From Diatrype stigma (lineage: Eukaryota; Ascomycota; Sordariomycetes; Xylariales; Diatrypaceae), in assembly GCA_022225965.2 (NCBI GenBank), contig JAKJXP020000106.1:62001-126000 (forward strand): a stretch of DNA of 64,000 nucleotides. The letters run 5' to 3'. Positions 21,046 to 32,432 of this stretch are shown in pieces (position 1 is the stretch's first letter; each line of letters begins with the position of its first letter). Under the pieces are notes generated by a model. It was not told the DNA's origin. It was given only the letters and a program-made list of their open reading frames with translations, and searched no databases. The position numbers and the translations under genes were made by a program.

Positions 21046-23386
21046 TCATGCCAAATGCATATAGCCAAAGTTCTGAAGAAGCCATGTCACCATCTCCTCC
21101 CACCAGTCTCTACGCTCGCTCACGATCTGCGCCTCATCGTAGCTCTCATCCAAGTCGGCGAAGGAGGCATCCATCCACTCCCACATCTTCTGGATCGTAT
21201 CCCAGACCGGCGGGACGCTCTTCAACATATTAATAATCAATCAGTCAGCCAGCTATCTCAATCGATTGCAAGTGCATTGTGCTTGCATAGTTTAGGTGCA
21301 CAGAAGCTAAGTGAAGTATAAATAAGTACTAACCGATCGGCATTTCGCCTCAGCGACGAGCCCCTTGAACCAGGCCCGCGGCAGGACCCGGTCCGCCTCG
21401 GTGCGAGCCAGCAGCGAGGCGAGCGCCACGGCGAAGAAGGGGAACTGCGAGGTGAAGAGCCCCCCCTCGAACGGCAGCAGCTGCAGGCAGCGGCGCAGGA
21501 CGGCGAGCGCCGCCCGCACGTCCGGGTGCGTGTAGGGCTTGCGGAACAGCCGGCACTGCAGGTAGATTTTGGCGCACCAGACCCAGCTCTCGGCCGTCAG
21601 CTCGACCACCTTGGCCTTGTCGTCGCTCACCTTGCCGTCCCGGTCCGGGCGGCAGGACGCGAACAGCTCGTCTGTGGTCTTGCACCCCTCCGACAGCTCC
21701 GACCACTGCCGGAAGTTGTCCAGCTGTTCGAGCAGGCGCTCTCCGACTCGGGGCGGCATCTCGGATTGCGGGTCCTGTTTGCTGCTGTTTTAGATCGATG
21801 GCATGGATATCTACATCCATCCAAGCTGCAGAGGCGGGGGGTGGGGGCGACGGGGGAAAGGGGGGTGTTCTTACGTGTTTTAGACGACCACACAGACTCG
21901 TGATCACGTGGAAGTAGTGCAGGAGCTTCGGGCACAGGCCCGTGGATCGAATGCGCCTTGTCTCTCTCGCCGTTCCTTCCAGCAGCCAGCCGAAGCCGCT
22001 ACAGTCCTCGTCGGCGGGGAGCGGCAGCACGATCTGCGCCAATATGCACGTCTGCGCGACGATATTTCCGTTCGAGGCCCTGGCCCGGCTGCACTGGACG
22101 TTCTCCGGCTTCCAGTACCGATACCCCGGGTCGGTGTGGTCCAGGATCGACTTCGCGAGGTACGCCCCTCGCAGCCAGTGGGGTTCTTCGCCGTTCGACT
22201 TCCGGAGCTCCCAGTTGACGGTCTGATGAGGAGAAATGGTCAGTTAGAAGACTCTATACTTCCATCGTGGTGGTAAGTTAGGTGGTAACTTGCATCTTCT
22301 GTCATCATCACCACGATGGCGGAGATGATCGCCTCTCCTTTGCCAACTTCGTGCGTTTCAGCTTGTGCTAGTCCTCTGTCTATGCACTCCGAAGCGAGTT
22401 TGTAATGCATATTGACTCTACGGCGCAAGGCGTCACTATTGAAGTAGTCTAGTAAATAGGCCCCAGCTAATGCCAGAAGAGCGTGTTTGATCGAGTCGTC
22501 CTCGGCAGCTATCGAGGGGAATTCGGACAGCCAATAGTTTCCGTTAGGGAGTATGGTCCGCCCATCGCAGTAGCCAACAGTATCTAGGTAGGGAGGCTCA
22601 GTGAGGTGCTCAGAAGTGGAAAGAAAAGTGATTCCCAAAACCTACAGAACTTGAAGAGCTTCCAATCGTCACCGTTCAGCTTAGAAACGTTGCCAAAGTC
22701 TCGGGATATATATGTGATCTTCTCCCTCGGAGGCGATGTCTTCCGTCGCTTCTGCCGATGGTGCATGGCCATGCCGACGGAAGCAGAAGAGAGGAATGGC
22801 AAGCCCGAGGTGACTCGTGTCTGTTCCTGTTGATGCTCGGGGGTTGGACGTAGTCGGAATTTTACATAGCCGTTGACTGCGTTGCCGGCCAGCTTGTAGC
22901 GACTGGTCCTCGTTACCGGGTTTCGGGAGTCGCCGGAATCGGCATATGGGTTCCGCAACCCCATGTCGACAGAGCGGGTCTCCCGGGGGGGAAGCCCGGG
23001 GGACAGCATATCTAGTAACCGGCCATGTCCGGTTGACGACGGTGTTGTCTGCCCAAGGATCGACGAAGCGGCAGATTCCCTCCACCGATCTGTGCTCCAA
23101 TCGGAACTATATACAATCGAACCGAGCGGCGACTCGATTGCGACGGCATATTGCAATGCGCTGATCGAATGGAAGAACTGCCCGTTCAATACTTCATTTT
23201 CATGTTGTGCCTCTCTATCTGAGGGCTGCTGTGACGTAGGGTCAGCCCGGTCTTGGACCGCGAAGACATAATAGTGAGTGGTAATCAGTTATTCTCAGAG
23301 CCGGGGTCCAGTGGCCCGATAATGCGGTATCGCTTGCAGGGACGGCAACTTACTGTGATCCCGGAGGCATGGTCCAAGAGCTCCAT
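21046..23386 (-). CDS. Fungal-specific transcription factor (Fungal_trans_2/DUF3468 type), no intact zinc cluster
   Basis: Six exons, 23386-23354, 23228-22646, 22583-22294, 22222-21875, 21774-21334 and 21219-21046, keep phase and give 622 residues. A basic stretch HHRQKRRKTSPPREK near residue 170 is a likely nuclear signal. From about residue 205 comes the regulatory domain: DSIKHALLALAGAYLLDYF, WLRGAYLAKSILDHTDPGYRYWKPENVQ, GFGWLLEGTARETRRI, GLCPKLLHYFHVIT, the tail AESWVWCAKIYLQCRLFRKPYTHPDV, and SSVPPVWDTIQKMWEWMDASF. These pieces match the long domain of Fungal_trans_2-type regulators. The intron after exon 3 begins GCAAGT, not GT, and only this GC-AG splice keeps the domain in frame. No Zn2Cys6 remains: CRPCKRYR is readable in frame with the ATG at the start of intron 1 but ends at a stop. 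It may act as a co-regulator or be decaying. It is divergent from the C2H2 gene at 23940. Confidence 0.8.
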
Positions 23387-23939
23387 GATGTGTCAATCGT
23401 GTGATATTGTGATGATTCATATGATACAGTCAAGTTGTGTTACTACTCTCATGGATGGGAGGTGGGGTTCTCCAATAGTGGACGCGGCCTGAGGCAACCT
23501 GAGGCTCTAGCCTTCTACCATGGGGAATAGTTCGCGGCTCATTGGACGCCTACACAGGTTCCAAGCCTTGAGTATATCAGTATACATTCCAGTATAGGTA
23601 CCGGAACAAGGCTATGTACATTGAAATATGGGATGTGCATATGCAATGTACATATCACTATATGTATCAGGATACCCTGTGCTTTAAGTGGCAGTCAGGG
23701 GTCCTAGAGTCTTATAGTTACCTCTGTTAGCAGATAAGGCAAGGCTTTGCGTCTTACATGCATGAAGAATGTGCCGGTTGCTGCCTACCCATGTACACAT
23801 AGAATACTGACTAGAGCCTGATATATTTCAATCCCGAGTCTTCCCCGCATTTTCTCTTTTCTCTTTTCCCTCCTTTCCACCCTCTGAAATCTGTACCTCT
23901 GCAAGGGATAATAGTGCTACCGTATCGTTGTACTCAAGG
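23387..23939. promoter_or_regulatory. Divergent promoter of two transcription-factor genes
   Basis: About 550 bp separate the start codons of the Fungal_trans_2-type gene (-) and the C2H2 gene (+). AT-rich, with several TATA-like stretches (23570-23670). No gene seen. Confidence 0.45.
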
Positions 23940-24982
23940 ATGTCTCGTACAGCATCCCACACCATGCGAGCTCTATTCATGCATCAAGCAAACATACAGC
24001 AACAAGAATTGGCTGGCATGGTCCAATCCATATTGGATGGCATGACACCGGATCAACTGAAGCGACCCGGTGAGACATGTTTCTTAACCGAGATCGGTGA
24101 TTACCTGATCCATGTGGCACGCATTTTCTCAAAGGTGGCTGAGAAGCTAGCCTATGGAGGTCACATAGAATTTCACAGGGAACGAACTATCCAACGGGCA
24201 GTTGAAGACACAGAGCTCTCTAACTTAGAGTCTATATACGACTTTGATAATGCACATAAGGCTTTGAGGTTCGAAACCAACCTGCTCACAAGTTCAAGGG
24301 GTGCAGAATGCCAGGGAAAGCTAACAACGATACAGGGAAATTGTTGCACAAACCAAGTTGGCAGCCGAGGATATTGAGAGCCTATGGCAGCAAAGGAAAA
24401 GTCCTCCATATACCCGGGCATGTCCAAAACAACCAGGGGTGGAGCAAAACATTAGAAAGATCCCTTCCGTGATGTCAATGTTATCATGCGATGATTCTCA
24501 ACCAACTATGAGCTCTCCTGGAGCGGTTAACCCTGGCGCGGGCTATGTTTCGATAAGTGCTACACACAAACAACCCCAGGAGAGAATCCAACAGTTCCCT
24601 CATAACATCCAGTCTCCAGACGCTACACCAGCAAAACCTATGGTAGTTCGCGACCCTCCAGACCCATTAGCTGTGCGTGGAAAGGGGAACTATACATGTC
24701 CTTATGGGAGGGAGTGCAAAAAAGGAGGTGTAGGGGTTAATGGTGAGCTCGTTATCTTTGAGAGGAATTCAGCGTTCAAGTATGTCTCCAAACAAGCTAC
24801 TATCTTCGTGATCAAGCCGTTTTGCTGACCTCCTTTCCAGGGCTCATAAACAAAAACATGATAAGCCATTCCAATGCAAGATTCCAGGCTGTAGAAATAC
24901 CAAAGGTTTTGCCCGGATCGACCAGCTTAGAAGACATCAACAAGTTGTACAACATGAGGATCACAAGATAATGAGCAGATAG
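23940..24982 (+). CDS. C2H2 zinc-finger protein, putative transcription factor
   Basis: Probably three exons: 23940-24268, 24336-24779 and 24841-24982, about 304 residues. The second junction is firm (GTATGT...TTTCCAG, phase 2). The first is uncertain: the donor GTTCGA at 24269 keeps phase with the AG at 24335, and a splice 24292/24364 is also in phase. The N-terminal part is helical and charged (SLHTMRALFM-like start, RAVEDTELSNLESIYDF), and the middle is Pro/Ser-rich. The C-terminus has two fingers of a pattern common in filamentous fungi: YTCPYGRECKKGG...LVIFERNSAFKAHKQKH, then FQCKIPGCRNTKGFARIDQLRRHQQVVQH. Cysteines and histidines of both fingers are complete. It sits between the other regulator and the oxidase/methyltransferase genes, so it may control them; this is inference from position. 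Confidence 0.75.
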
Positions 24983-26224
24983 GCTATATATTGGCTACGG
25001 TTTCTCTGACAACTCGTTACAAATATTTGGCTTGGTTTGTTTCACTGTTTTAATCGTGGGATATCACAAATCGTTAGTTGATTTCTGGTACTTATTCGGT
25101 TGACTAATAATCATCAGTCAACTTCTGGTCAATTACTGGTGTTTATATCTTCCCAGACCCCGTAGCTACACCAAATAGCTTCATTCTTAATAGAGTTCCT
25201 TGAAATACGTTATGGAATTATGCTTGTACGCTGGTGGCATATCACAACACTCTAGTCCTGCAAGTTGGATATTTGATCAAGGCCAAATAAGTCAGATAGA
25301 ATTTCTTAGAAGACATGGGTGCCCAGGTCGGTGTGATCTGCTTAAAAAACGTGCATCGTCGGCAGCATCCGAATCACATAATCAAGGGTAAGGCTGCCAT
25401 ATCTTCGGCCCGGCCCGCAATAGCCGTGATACCCGATGACATCAGATTCAATATTTCATGCTTGAGCCAGTCCTGATCACTACCCTCTCCATGCCCGCAT
25501 ATGTAGCTTATTGCTGGCCTCAGCCCTAAGCCGAAGCCGTGTTGTTCACACCGATCTTGAGGCCCCCAAATTTAGCTGCATGAAGGCACTGGGAAGCAGC
25601 TAATTAGGCATTGACACGAGGCAAAGGGCGGATGTATGGGAAACCTACATAGAGAAAAGAGAAAAGAGAGGGGTAAAGAGAAATGAATAAAGGGGGGAAA
25701 GAAAGACGGAAGGGGGAAGCCAAGAAGCTGGATACCAATGTACCTGAAAATGGGCCTCACTAATTTTCCTAGGCTGGGGGTAAATCATCCCCCAAAAGGC
25801 CAGTTTTGACTATATGATACTTTTGGGCCGTCAACTAATTAGTTGTTATGTCTTTGTTGGAATATTGGTATAAAAGGTCACAAGGTATTAGGTGATATGC
25901 TATATTTGGGAATAAAAAACCCTAGAAAAACGTAGCTTGGCTTGTAATCATAGATGGATTCTACTTGGAGATCTCCTGTGATTTCCGGCTCGACTCCGTA
26001 TGACCAAACAATAAGAGTTGGTTCTATCCCCTTGTTTCCCTGTGTTTCCTCGTAACACTCTTCCAAACAGGCCGCATTGTCACTCACCGCCATTGAAAAG
26101 TAGCTGCCGTTCAATAGCCAAGACTCCTGTACAACATTCCACTTCGTGATCGCCACCACAATCACCGTCGGGCTTTGGGGTTTACTAGTCATTTCTTGAT
26201 ATTCCTCCTCATTGATCAACCATA
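24983..26224. other. Intergenic upstream of the first FAD oxidase, with a G5-N8-C5 inverted element
   Basis: AT-rich at the left, purine-rich at 25650-25715. A GGGGG-N8-CCCCC element lies at 25776-25793, about 430 nt before the oxidase ATG. A leftward frame of about 104 codons (26189-25878) overlaps the oxidase promoter and is not supported by any motif. Confidence 0.5.
25776..25793. promoter_or_regulatory. GGGGG-N8-CCCCC element, candidate regulatory site
   Basis: Inverted G/C pentamers around TAAATCAT, upstream of the FAD oxidase at 26225. A similar element precedes the methyltransferase gene at 30412-30433, and GGGGGTAA recurs 42 nt before the second FAD oxidase (33891-33898). Function is inferred only from shared position. 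Confidence 0.35.
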
Positions 26225-27641
26225 ATGGCAACCTCAGCCGCAAACTCCTACCTCATAGTGGGCGCTGGGTGTTTCGGGGCGTCCACAGCTCGGTATCTGA
26301 AGACTACGTACGCGGACGCCGACGTGGTCATTGTGGATAGTGCGCCGTTTCCCAATCCTGTTGCAGCATCCCATGACCTCAACAAGATCATTCGAGCTGA
26401 GTATGAGGATATTATGTACATGAGGCTTGCTCTAGAGGCATTGGATGCCTGGAGTGCCGATCCTGTACTGAGGCCTTACTTTCACAAAACCGGGGTGGTC
26501 TGGGGAGTCACACCAACCAGAGCACGAGAGCTGGTCCATGGTTATGAGGACATCCTTGGTCAAGGTGGATCTCCCGTCGAGCTCCTTGGCGTCGATGAGG
26601 CTCGCGCCCGTTTCCCTATCCTTGGGCAATGCGAATTACAAGGGGCATCCAATTGCCTGTGGAACCCCCATGCCGGTTGGGGGGACGCAGCGAGTGCTCT
26701 ACAAGCTGTCATCCAAGATGCTGTGGATCATGGTGTCAGACATGAGGTAGCCACGGTTGCGAAAGCCAATCTGGATGAGGAAAACGTATGTACAGGTGTT
26801 ACCACAGAAGACGGTCGAATCCTTACAGCCACGCATGTGATACTATGCCTCGGAGCCTACACACCCTGGTTCTTAGCAGAAAGCGCCCCTGACAGGCCGT
26901 CTATCCATGCAGGAGGCCGTATGGTGGCTGCTGCGGCATTGATGTGTGCTTTTGAGACAGATCCAGGGGATGGTTGCAAGTTTCGGGAGGGCCCGGTGAT
27001 CGTTCATCCCCTAGGCGACATATCAGGTTCAGACCACCAAAGCCCCCCACGCCTTACATGCCCCAATGACTGACCATTGTGCCAGCTGAATGCATCCCGC
27101 CGGGAAGTACTGGCGGCCGAGATCTTGTGAAAGTCACCCACCAGTATGTCTATACTCGCGATGTCTATCATGAGGCGTCAAAGCAGCAGATCTCAGTCCC
27201 TCCATCCAAGATAGCACAGAAAATTTGGTCACATGATATCCCGGATGCACTGAAGTCAAAGTCTGCAGCTGCTCGAATGATGTTGTTCAGAGATTCCATT
27301 AAGGGGATGGTTCCTAAGGCTTATCGGCTTTGCTGGTAAGATGGCCATATCCCCCCTTTGGCAAGGTAATTTCTAACCCCTTATGAAGGGATTCGGCTAC
27401 CCCAAGTGATGACTGGATCATCTCGCCACATCCTTCGTCAAGGAACCTCTATATTGCAACTGGGGGGTCATTCCATGCATGGAAGTTCCTACCAATCATC
27501 GGTAAGTACATTACGCAGATGCTGAAGGGTGAACTTTCCGCCCAACATGCGGAGCGTTGGGCTTGGGATCGTGAGATCCCTCCTGTTAGGACCGTATATA
27601 CACCTCGCATGGATCTCAAGGATGTCCCTGGGTGGGTGTGA
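26225..27641 (+). CDS. FAD-dependent amine/amino-acid oxidase (fructosyl-amine / sarcosine oxidase-like), copy 1
   Basis: DAO-superfamily flavoenzyme that would oxidise a secondary amine (N-substituted amino acid) with O2, giving H2O2. Exons 26225-27026, 27086-27335 and 27389-27641 join in phase to 434 residues, the usual length for fructosyl amino acid oxidases (about 435). Seen: the FAD-binding GAGCFG at residues 13-18, SHDLNKIIRAEYED, the Cys-containing YRLCWDS (Cys about 350), where this family binds FAD covalently, and TGGSFHAWKFLPIIGKY near the C-terminus, which shapes the flavin site. No C-terminal peroxisomal SKL is visible; the protein ends in PGWV. A second gene with identical intron phases lies at 33849-32433. 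It heads the putative four-enzyme cluster. Substrate (sarcosine-like, Amadori product or N-methyl amino acid) cannot be told from sequence alone. Confidence 0.88.
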
Positions 27642-28014
27642 CGAAGTACTGGGAGAAATACTTCGCTCATGCGGATAATACTGATCAGTCGCATATCCAA
27701 ACGACCCAGGTTTAATGAAAAAAGGGGAAATAGGGGTCTTAGGTAATGGTGTTCTCTAGTACGTTTACTGAAATTGATAGTGCAATTTCTTCGTCTATCA
27801 GCAATGCATGAGAACAGATGAATCATAAACGGATGAAATAGAAACTAGGAAAAGCTCTGTGTCATGATAGCTATATGTTATTTAGGAGCTGATTTTAGGA
27901 ATATAGAAAACCACGAAAACTTCCAACGCAAACTACACCTATTAAGAAACAGATAGTCCAGGGACACATTTCGGGGAACCCTGACTAGGGCAGCTAGGGG
28001 TACCAGCACCAGTC
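27642..28014. other. Convergent intergenic region
   Basis: Separates the 3' ends of FAD oxidase 1 (+) and the 2OG oxygenase (-). No gene seen. Confidence 0.6.
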
Positions 28015-29307
28015 TCAGTTGGCGGATTCTTTGTTTTCGCCATCATCGGCCTTCCACAAGCCCACGAACCCCCGTTTCCCAGTCAACACCGGATTGGACA
28101 TCTGCTCTTCAACAGTGGCGCGGAATATCGAGTACTTTTTGGCATGCCAATCCAAACTCTTCCATGTCTTCCCCTCGTCGTCGACCAAGTCGGCGTCACA
28201 CTCTGGGCGCATGAAATACGCACAGGAGTACCGGTCCTGGATGTCCAGTCCGGGATAGGGTACGACACGGTGCAGAGAGGATCGGTACATCCGGTCCGAA
28301 AGGAAGCGGAGGGAGTCCCCCACGTTGACCACGGCACAGCCATCCTTCGGCTCGATGTAGTGCCACTCGGTCCCGGCCGGGTTGAGGACCTGCAGCCCAC
28401 GATCGGAGATGAACAGGATCGTGAGACTGCCTACATCGGTGTGAGCACTCTGGCCGATGTCCCGGCTGCTTGCGGAGAGAGAAGGATATCGCAGCATGCC
28501 GAGGGCGCTTGTCGATGGTTTGGAGCGTCGGTGGTGGCCTGCTAGCCTCCCGTCGCTGCCGTTCTCTTCTAGACATGATAGGAGTTCTAGTCCCACGTCG
28601 TGCAGACTTTCGAGCAGGCTTGCTAGGAAGGCTTTGTGCTGGTCCAATGTTGGCGGCAGATGTATCTCCTGGTGATCTCGTGCTTCGACACAGAGCCCGT
28701 CTCTGGGTACCTGATTGGATTGCTTAGTGGGTTTCTAGTTCCCAGCTTATACATATGATGTGGCAACCGAGCTTACTAGATAGGCCTCGAAGCCATCCTT
28801 GGAAGCTTGTGCGACGCCCGAGTTTCTCCCAACAGGCTTATATCTGTGATAGGATGGTCAGTCAACCTATCATTGAAGCCATTCTCCACTATTAGTGTCA
28901 CCAGCTCGCGCATTGCCCCCTTTTTCGGATTTATAGACTCCTGTGTGTTACTTCTTCCCTTTCCAGATTTTCTCTTTCTTCCATACGCGTTTATTTTCAG
29001 AGCGAAGTCTCTGTATTCAGGGGGGGCAGAACGCCAAGAGTTTAAACACATACCCATGAAGTTTGAAGTCTCCTATCTGATCTATATCGAACTTCAATTT
29101 CTCTTCGACATCAAGGGAGAAGTATTCAGCCGCGATTTTGAGGACAGTCTCGACTCTTGGTATGATTAAGCCTTCATGGTCCTCATGTCCACGCAGGTCA
29201 AGGTAGACGAAGCCTAGATCTCTGAAGGCTTGTTGCAAGGTGGACACCTCATTGGCATCCTTTTCCAACAGTTTGTGCAACGATATGGTGACAGGATAAT
29301 TCTGCAT
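28015..29307 (-). CDS. 2-oxoglutarate/Fe(II)-dependent oxygenase, isopenicillin N synthase-like
   Basis: Non-haem iron oxygenase. Exons 29307-29054, 28843-28777 and 28710-28015 join in phase to 338 residues, the family's usual length. The N-terminal DIOX_N part includes LQQAFRDLGFVYLDLRGHED and AAEYFSLDVEEKLKF, then HGYKPVGRNSG. The jelly-roll core has the iron triad His-x-Asp in QSAHTDVGSLTILF (about residues 196/198) and His in SSLHRVVPYP (about 254), plus the 2-oxoglutarate-binding Arg-x-Ser in QDRYSCAYFMRP (about 267). All key residues are present, so it is probably active. It could hydroxylate, desaturate or N-demethylate a small molecule. Its start faces the methyltransferase gene across 1.4 kb; its 3' end faces FAD oxidase 1. 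Confidence 0.9.
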
Positions 29308-30724
29308 GTTGAACAGATTCGAGAGTTGACTTATAAACCACAGATTTATGATCGTTATGCGTACTGGATGACTACAAGAAGGAGGCAGCTCTTTTAATAT
29401 ATACTTCAGGATATTTCCTACTTTTGGTGTAATCTGGGCCCAACGATAAAACAAGGAAACGCGTATATCACAGAGCCTCATTCGCATAATGGCCACCATG
29501 AGACCAAGGCCTGTTTTCATGTCATGCCAGGAAGCTAAGGATCTCGGTGAAACCAACACAGTAAAATCTTGTCGGTCATCCCGCTACAATCCTGTTGGTC
29601 ATACCGATACGAATTCTCTGCCTCCGCATGATACTCGTCATTCCATATTCAATTTACTGGACGAATCGGCATCCAGAAGCACTATGTTACTTACAATGAT
29701 AGCGTGGCGTATACAGTCACATTCATTATGTTCTCTACTTGACTATTCCGACGGTGCGGCTCTGTGGCCAGCTTTCCCATGCGCCAAACGCGGATACCAC
29801 GATCAATATAGAGGAAGTAGTACCCGGTAATAACCTATGCCGTGGCACTTTGACAGGCGTTCACCATTAGGTGTTTGAATCTCCCTCCATGGCAACTAGA
29901 TATGTATGCATAGTGTGAGGCGGTGGCTATCTATTGGACCTAATGTCTTTTTGCAACTCACGCTGATCATCAATGGCTATCACCGAAACTCTCATTATCC
30001 AGGTTTTTGGATACATTCATTGACTCTGACTATGGGAATCCTTGAAAATCACCTGATATTTGCGTGTGATTACATTAAAATCGAGCATATTCTTGTACAT
30101 TTTCGAGGATCATACTCAAACGCAAGTTCCTGGAATATATACGTAAGATTTATATCAGAAATACTCGTACTGTGACACATATTGTTTGTTATTCTAGCTT
30201 AAGCATTGTGGTCTAGATGAAATGGGCTTGTCTTGTCTTTGGTTGGCTCGTTTGCAGATGCCAGCTGACTTACATAACACCCCTTGCTCCGGCATGATGC
30301 AAATTACCAACATTGCCCGTGATCACGTCATAATTATCGGGCAGAAATGGGAAGAGCCTCATGTGGCCCGATGACACTCCGTCGGCACGGCACATGTACC
30401 CGGGTTGAAAAGGGGGTGATAACATCTCCCCCCGTTATTGGCTATAATATTCGGGCCAGCTGTAACCCTACCACCAAGCACGCTGTCACAGTCTCTTGAG
30501 CCTCAATGTCCCGTGTAATGTGGAACTGGAGCCCAAGGAACTGAACTGAAACGCTGGATGTCTGGTCTCACAGTATTCAGTAATACCATATATATAGAGC
30601 ATCCATCATAAGGCTTTCATAGACTACCTACTATGGGTCATCAAGTCCACAGGCGCCTTTGTGCTTTTCACCTTATTCTTCTCCCCTCATAATTTCAGCT
30701 ATTTCCATTATCACTATACAGGAA
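29308..30724. promoter_or_regulatory. Divergent promoter region between the 2OG oxygenase and methyltransferase genes
   Basis: 1.4 kb between divergent starts. Mostly AT-rich; short frames only. The 350 nt before the methyltransferase contain a GGGGG-N11-CCCCCC element at 30412-30433 followed by GTTATTGGC (a reverse CCAAT) and TATAATAT. Confidence 0.45.
30412..30433. promoter_or_regulatory. GGGGG-N11-CCCCCC element, candidate regulatory site
   Basis: Inverted G/C blocks around TGATAACATCT, about 290 nt before the methyltransferase ATG, and resembling the element at 25776-25793. Confidence 0.35.
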
Positions 30725-32050
30725 ATGTCTCTACTCCAGCCAGAGTTTGAGGAGGGCACCATCCTCGACATAGGAGGATCCAAGTTGCCGTCGACGCTGA
30801 AGGCCTTGGTCTGCAAGTTCATATTCCCCAAGGATACTTCCGAGACGCCTCTGCTCCCGTCTGCGCTCATGTGGGACGATACCGGATTGAACCTATTTCG
30901 ACAGATTACTCGCAACCCTACATACAATCTGATGGCAGATGAGCTATCTCTTATTAAAGAGAATTTGGGGGTGATCGCGGATAGCGTGAAAGATGCTTCA
31001 ACTATCATTGACCTTGGTAGCGGGTATTACTTTATCAGCTCCTCCTTTCTCCCTTTACCCCTTTCTTCCTTCCTCCTTTCTTCTTTCCTTCGCCGTTACC
31101 TATCATTTTCTCCTATTAATTCCAACTAACCCTCCCCCTCCTTATTCGGACGATCAGAGAAGTATAAAGATGCGGTAGGCTAACCAATGAACCTTTACTG
31201 GCATAGCGACTTCCGCAAGCTCCGGCTCCTCCTCTCGGCCCTCAGCCAAGCCGGAAAGCGCATCACCTACTACGCTGTTGACCTCTCGCGGGACTCGCTG
31301 CAGGACAATCTCGCGCAGTTCGCCAAGCAAGGCTATCCCCCCACAACCAAGGGATACGGTCTGTGGGGCACGTTCAACGACGCCCATTCTTGGCTGTCGC
31401 GGTTCCCGAGAGGGGAAGGTCCCCGTTACTTTTGCTCGCTGGGCTCGCAGCTCGGCAACGACTACTTCCCTGAGACGGTGCGAATCTGGCGGCAGTGGGC
31501 CACCCTGCTTAACAGCAACGGCCGCGGCGAAGGAGACAAAGGAGACCGCTTCCTGGTGGGTCTGGACGCCACGTCGGACCGGACGCGCTTGTGGGCATCG
31601 TACCATGGCGACGACGCGGAGGGGTATAATAGCCTCTTTGAGAAGTATATCCGCAATGGGTTTTCGCACTCGAACAAAGTCCTAGGTGTTCCGTGGTACA
31701 AGCATGGCGACTGGGACATCGATGGGGAGATTGTAGAGGAGCCCTATACTATGCATCGATTCGTCCTGACTGCTCGGACGGATGTAGAGATCAGGGTCCC
31801 CCCAGGAGGACTTGGTGGCGACAAGGGTGAGAGTCAACAAGGCCTTCATCAGGGGGACCCACTTGTGAAGAAATTCACCAAGGGCGATAGGATCCATTGC
31901 TACGAAGCATTTAAATACGGTCCAGAGGTCGTTTTGAGGCAGTTCGAGGAAGCCGGCTATGATTTGTTGTCGAGATGGTCAACAGCTGATGGCACATGGC
32001 GTGAGAAGCCCCCTATACGGAAGCCTTTCCACAAGTATCAGTATTGCTAA
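30725..32050 (+). CDS. SAM-dependent amino-acid N-methyltransferase, EgtD/EasF-like (Methyltransf_33)
   Basis: Two exons, 30725-31023 and 31207-32050, joined in phase 2/1 across a 183-nt intron, give 380 residues. The splice reconstitutes SAM motif I as TIIDLGSG-D-FRKLRLLLSALSQAGK, followed by ITYYAVDLSRDSLQ, GLWGTFNDAHSWL, a YFCSLGSQLGNDYF loop where the family has LG.tiGNf, FLVGLDATSD, and C-terminal RIHCYEAFKYGPEVV. This order is that of the histidine-specific methyltransferase family, which includes EgtD (hercynine synthesis), the methyltransferase half of Egt1 and EasF of ergot alkaloid synthesis. It lacks the sulfatase-modifying domain of Egt1, so it is not ergothioneine synthase. Probable role: one to three N-methylations of an amino acid or derivative in the cytosol. 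The substrate is unknown. It is flanked by the 2OG oxygenase and FAD oxidase 2. Confidence 0.87.
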
Positions 32051-32432
32051 CGCGCTTACTCAATTAGATCAGTACTTGGTCACAGTCAGTGCCTAAGCTA
32101 CAATATCACATGAAGAATGGTCTTGAGAAGGAAAGTAACGAATTAAGGGGGGGGGATGGGATTACGGAAGCCTAGCTACTTGGGTCCACCTTGATCTCCT
32201 AATCAACCAACCTGAGTCTCAACTTTCTCTACCATAGCTGATCTGTAGCGATGAAATGGAGCTCTTCTGGAACTGGTTTAGCGCTCTGGCGCCCCCCTCC
32301 CCCCGGGCAGGAGGGGGTCTCTTTGAGCTTATAAAAGGGTAGATCCCTTCCATCCGGGCCACCTGCTCTCTCTTTCCATCCTTCCATAGAGCTTCGGAAG
32401 AGTATAGCAAAACATTAACAAAGGGGCTTGGG
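32051..32432. other. Convergent 3' intergenic region with a GC hairpin and a poly-G run
   Basis: Between the 3' ends of the methyltransferase (+) and FAD oxidase 2 (-). It contains a run of nine Gs near 32147-32155 and an 8-bp inverted repeat at 32293-32317. Confidence 0.6.
32293..32317. terminator. GC-rich inverted repeat between convergent genes
   Basis: CCCCCTCC at 32293-32300 pairs perfectly with GGAGGGGG at 32310-32317 across a 9-nt loop. It may help separate the two convergent transcripts; this is inference. Confidence 0.3.

Noticed and set aside
25878..26189. Leftward frame of 104 codons overlapping the FAD oxidase 1 promoter
   Set aside because: Covers the promoter of a well-supported gene, and shows no motif or splice partners; probably chance.
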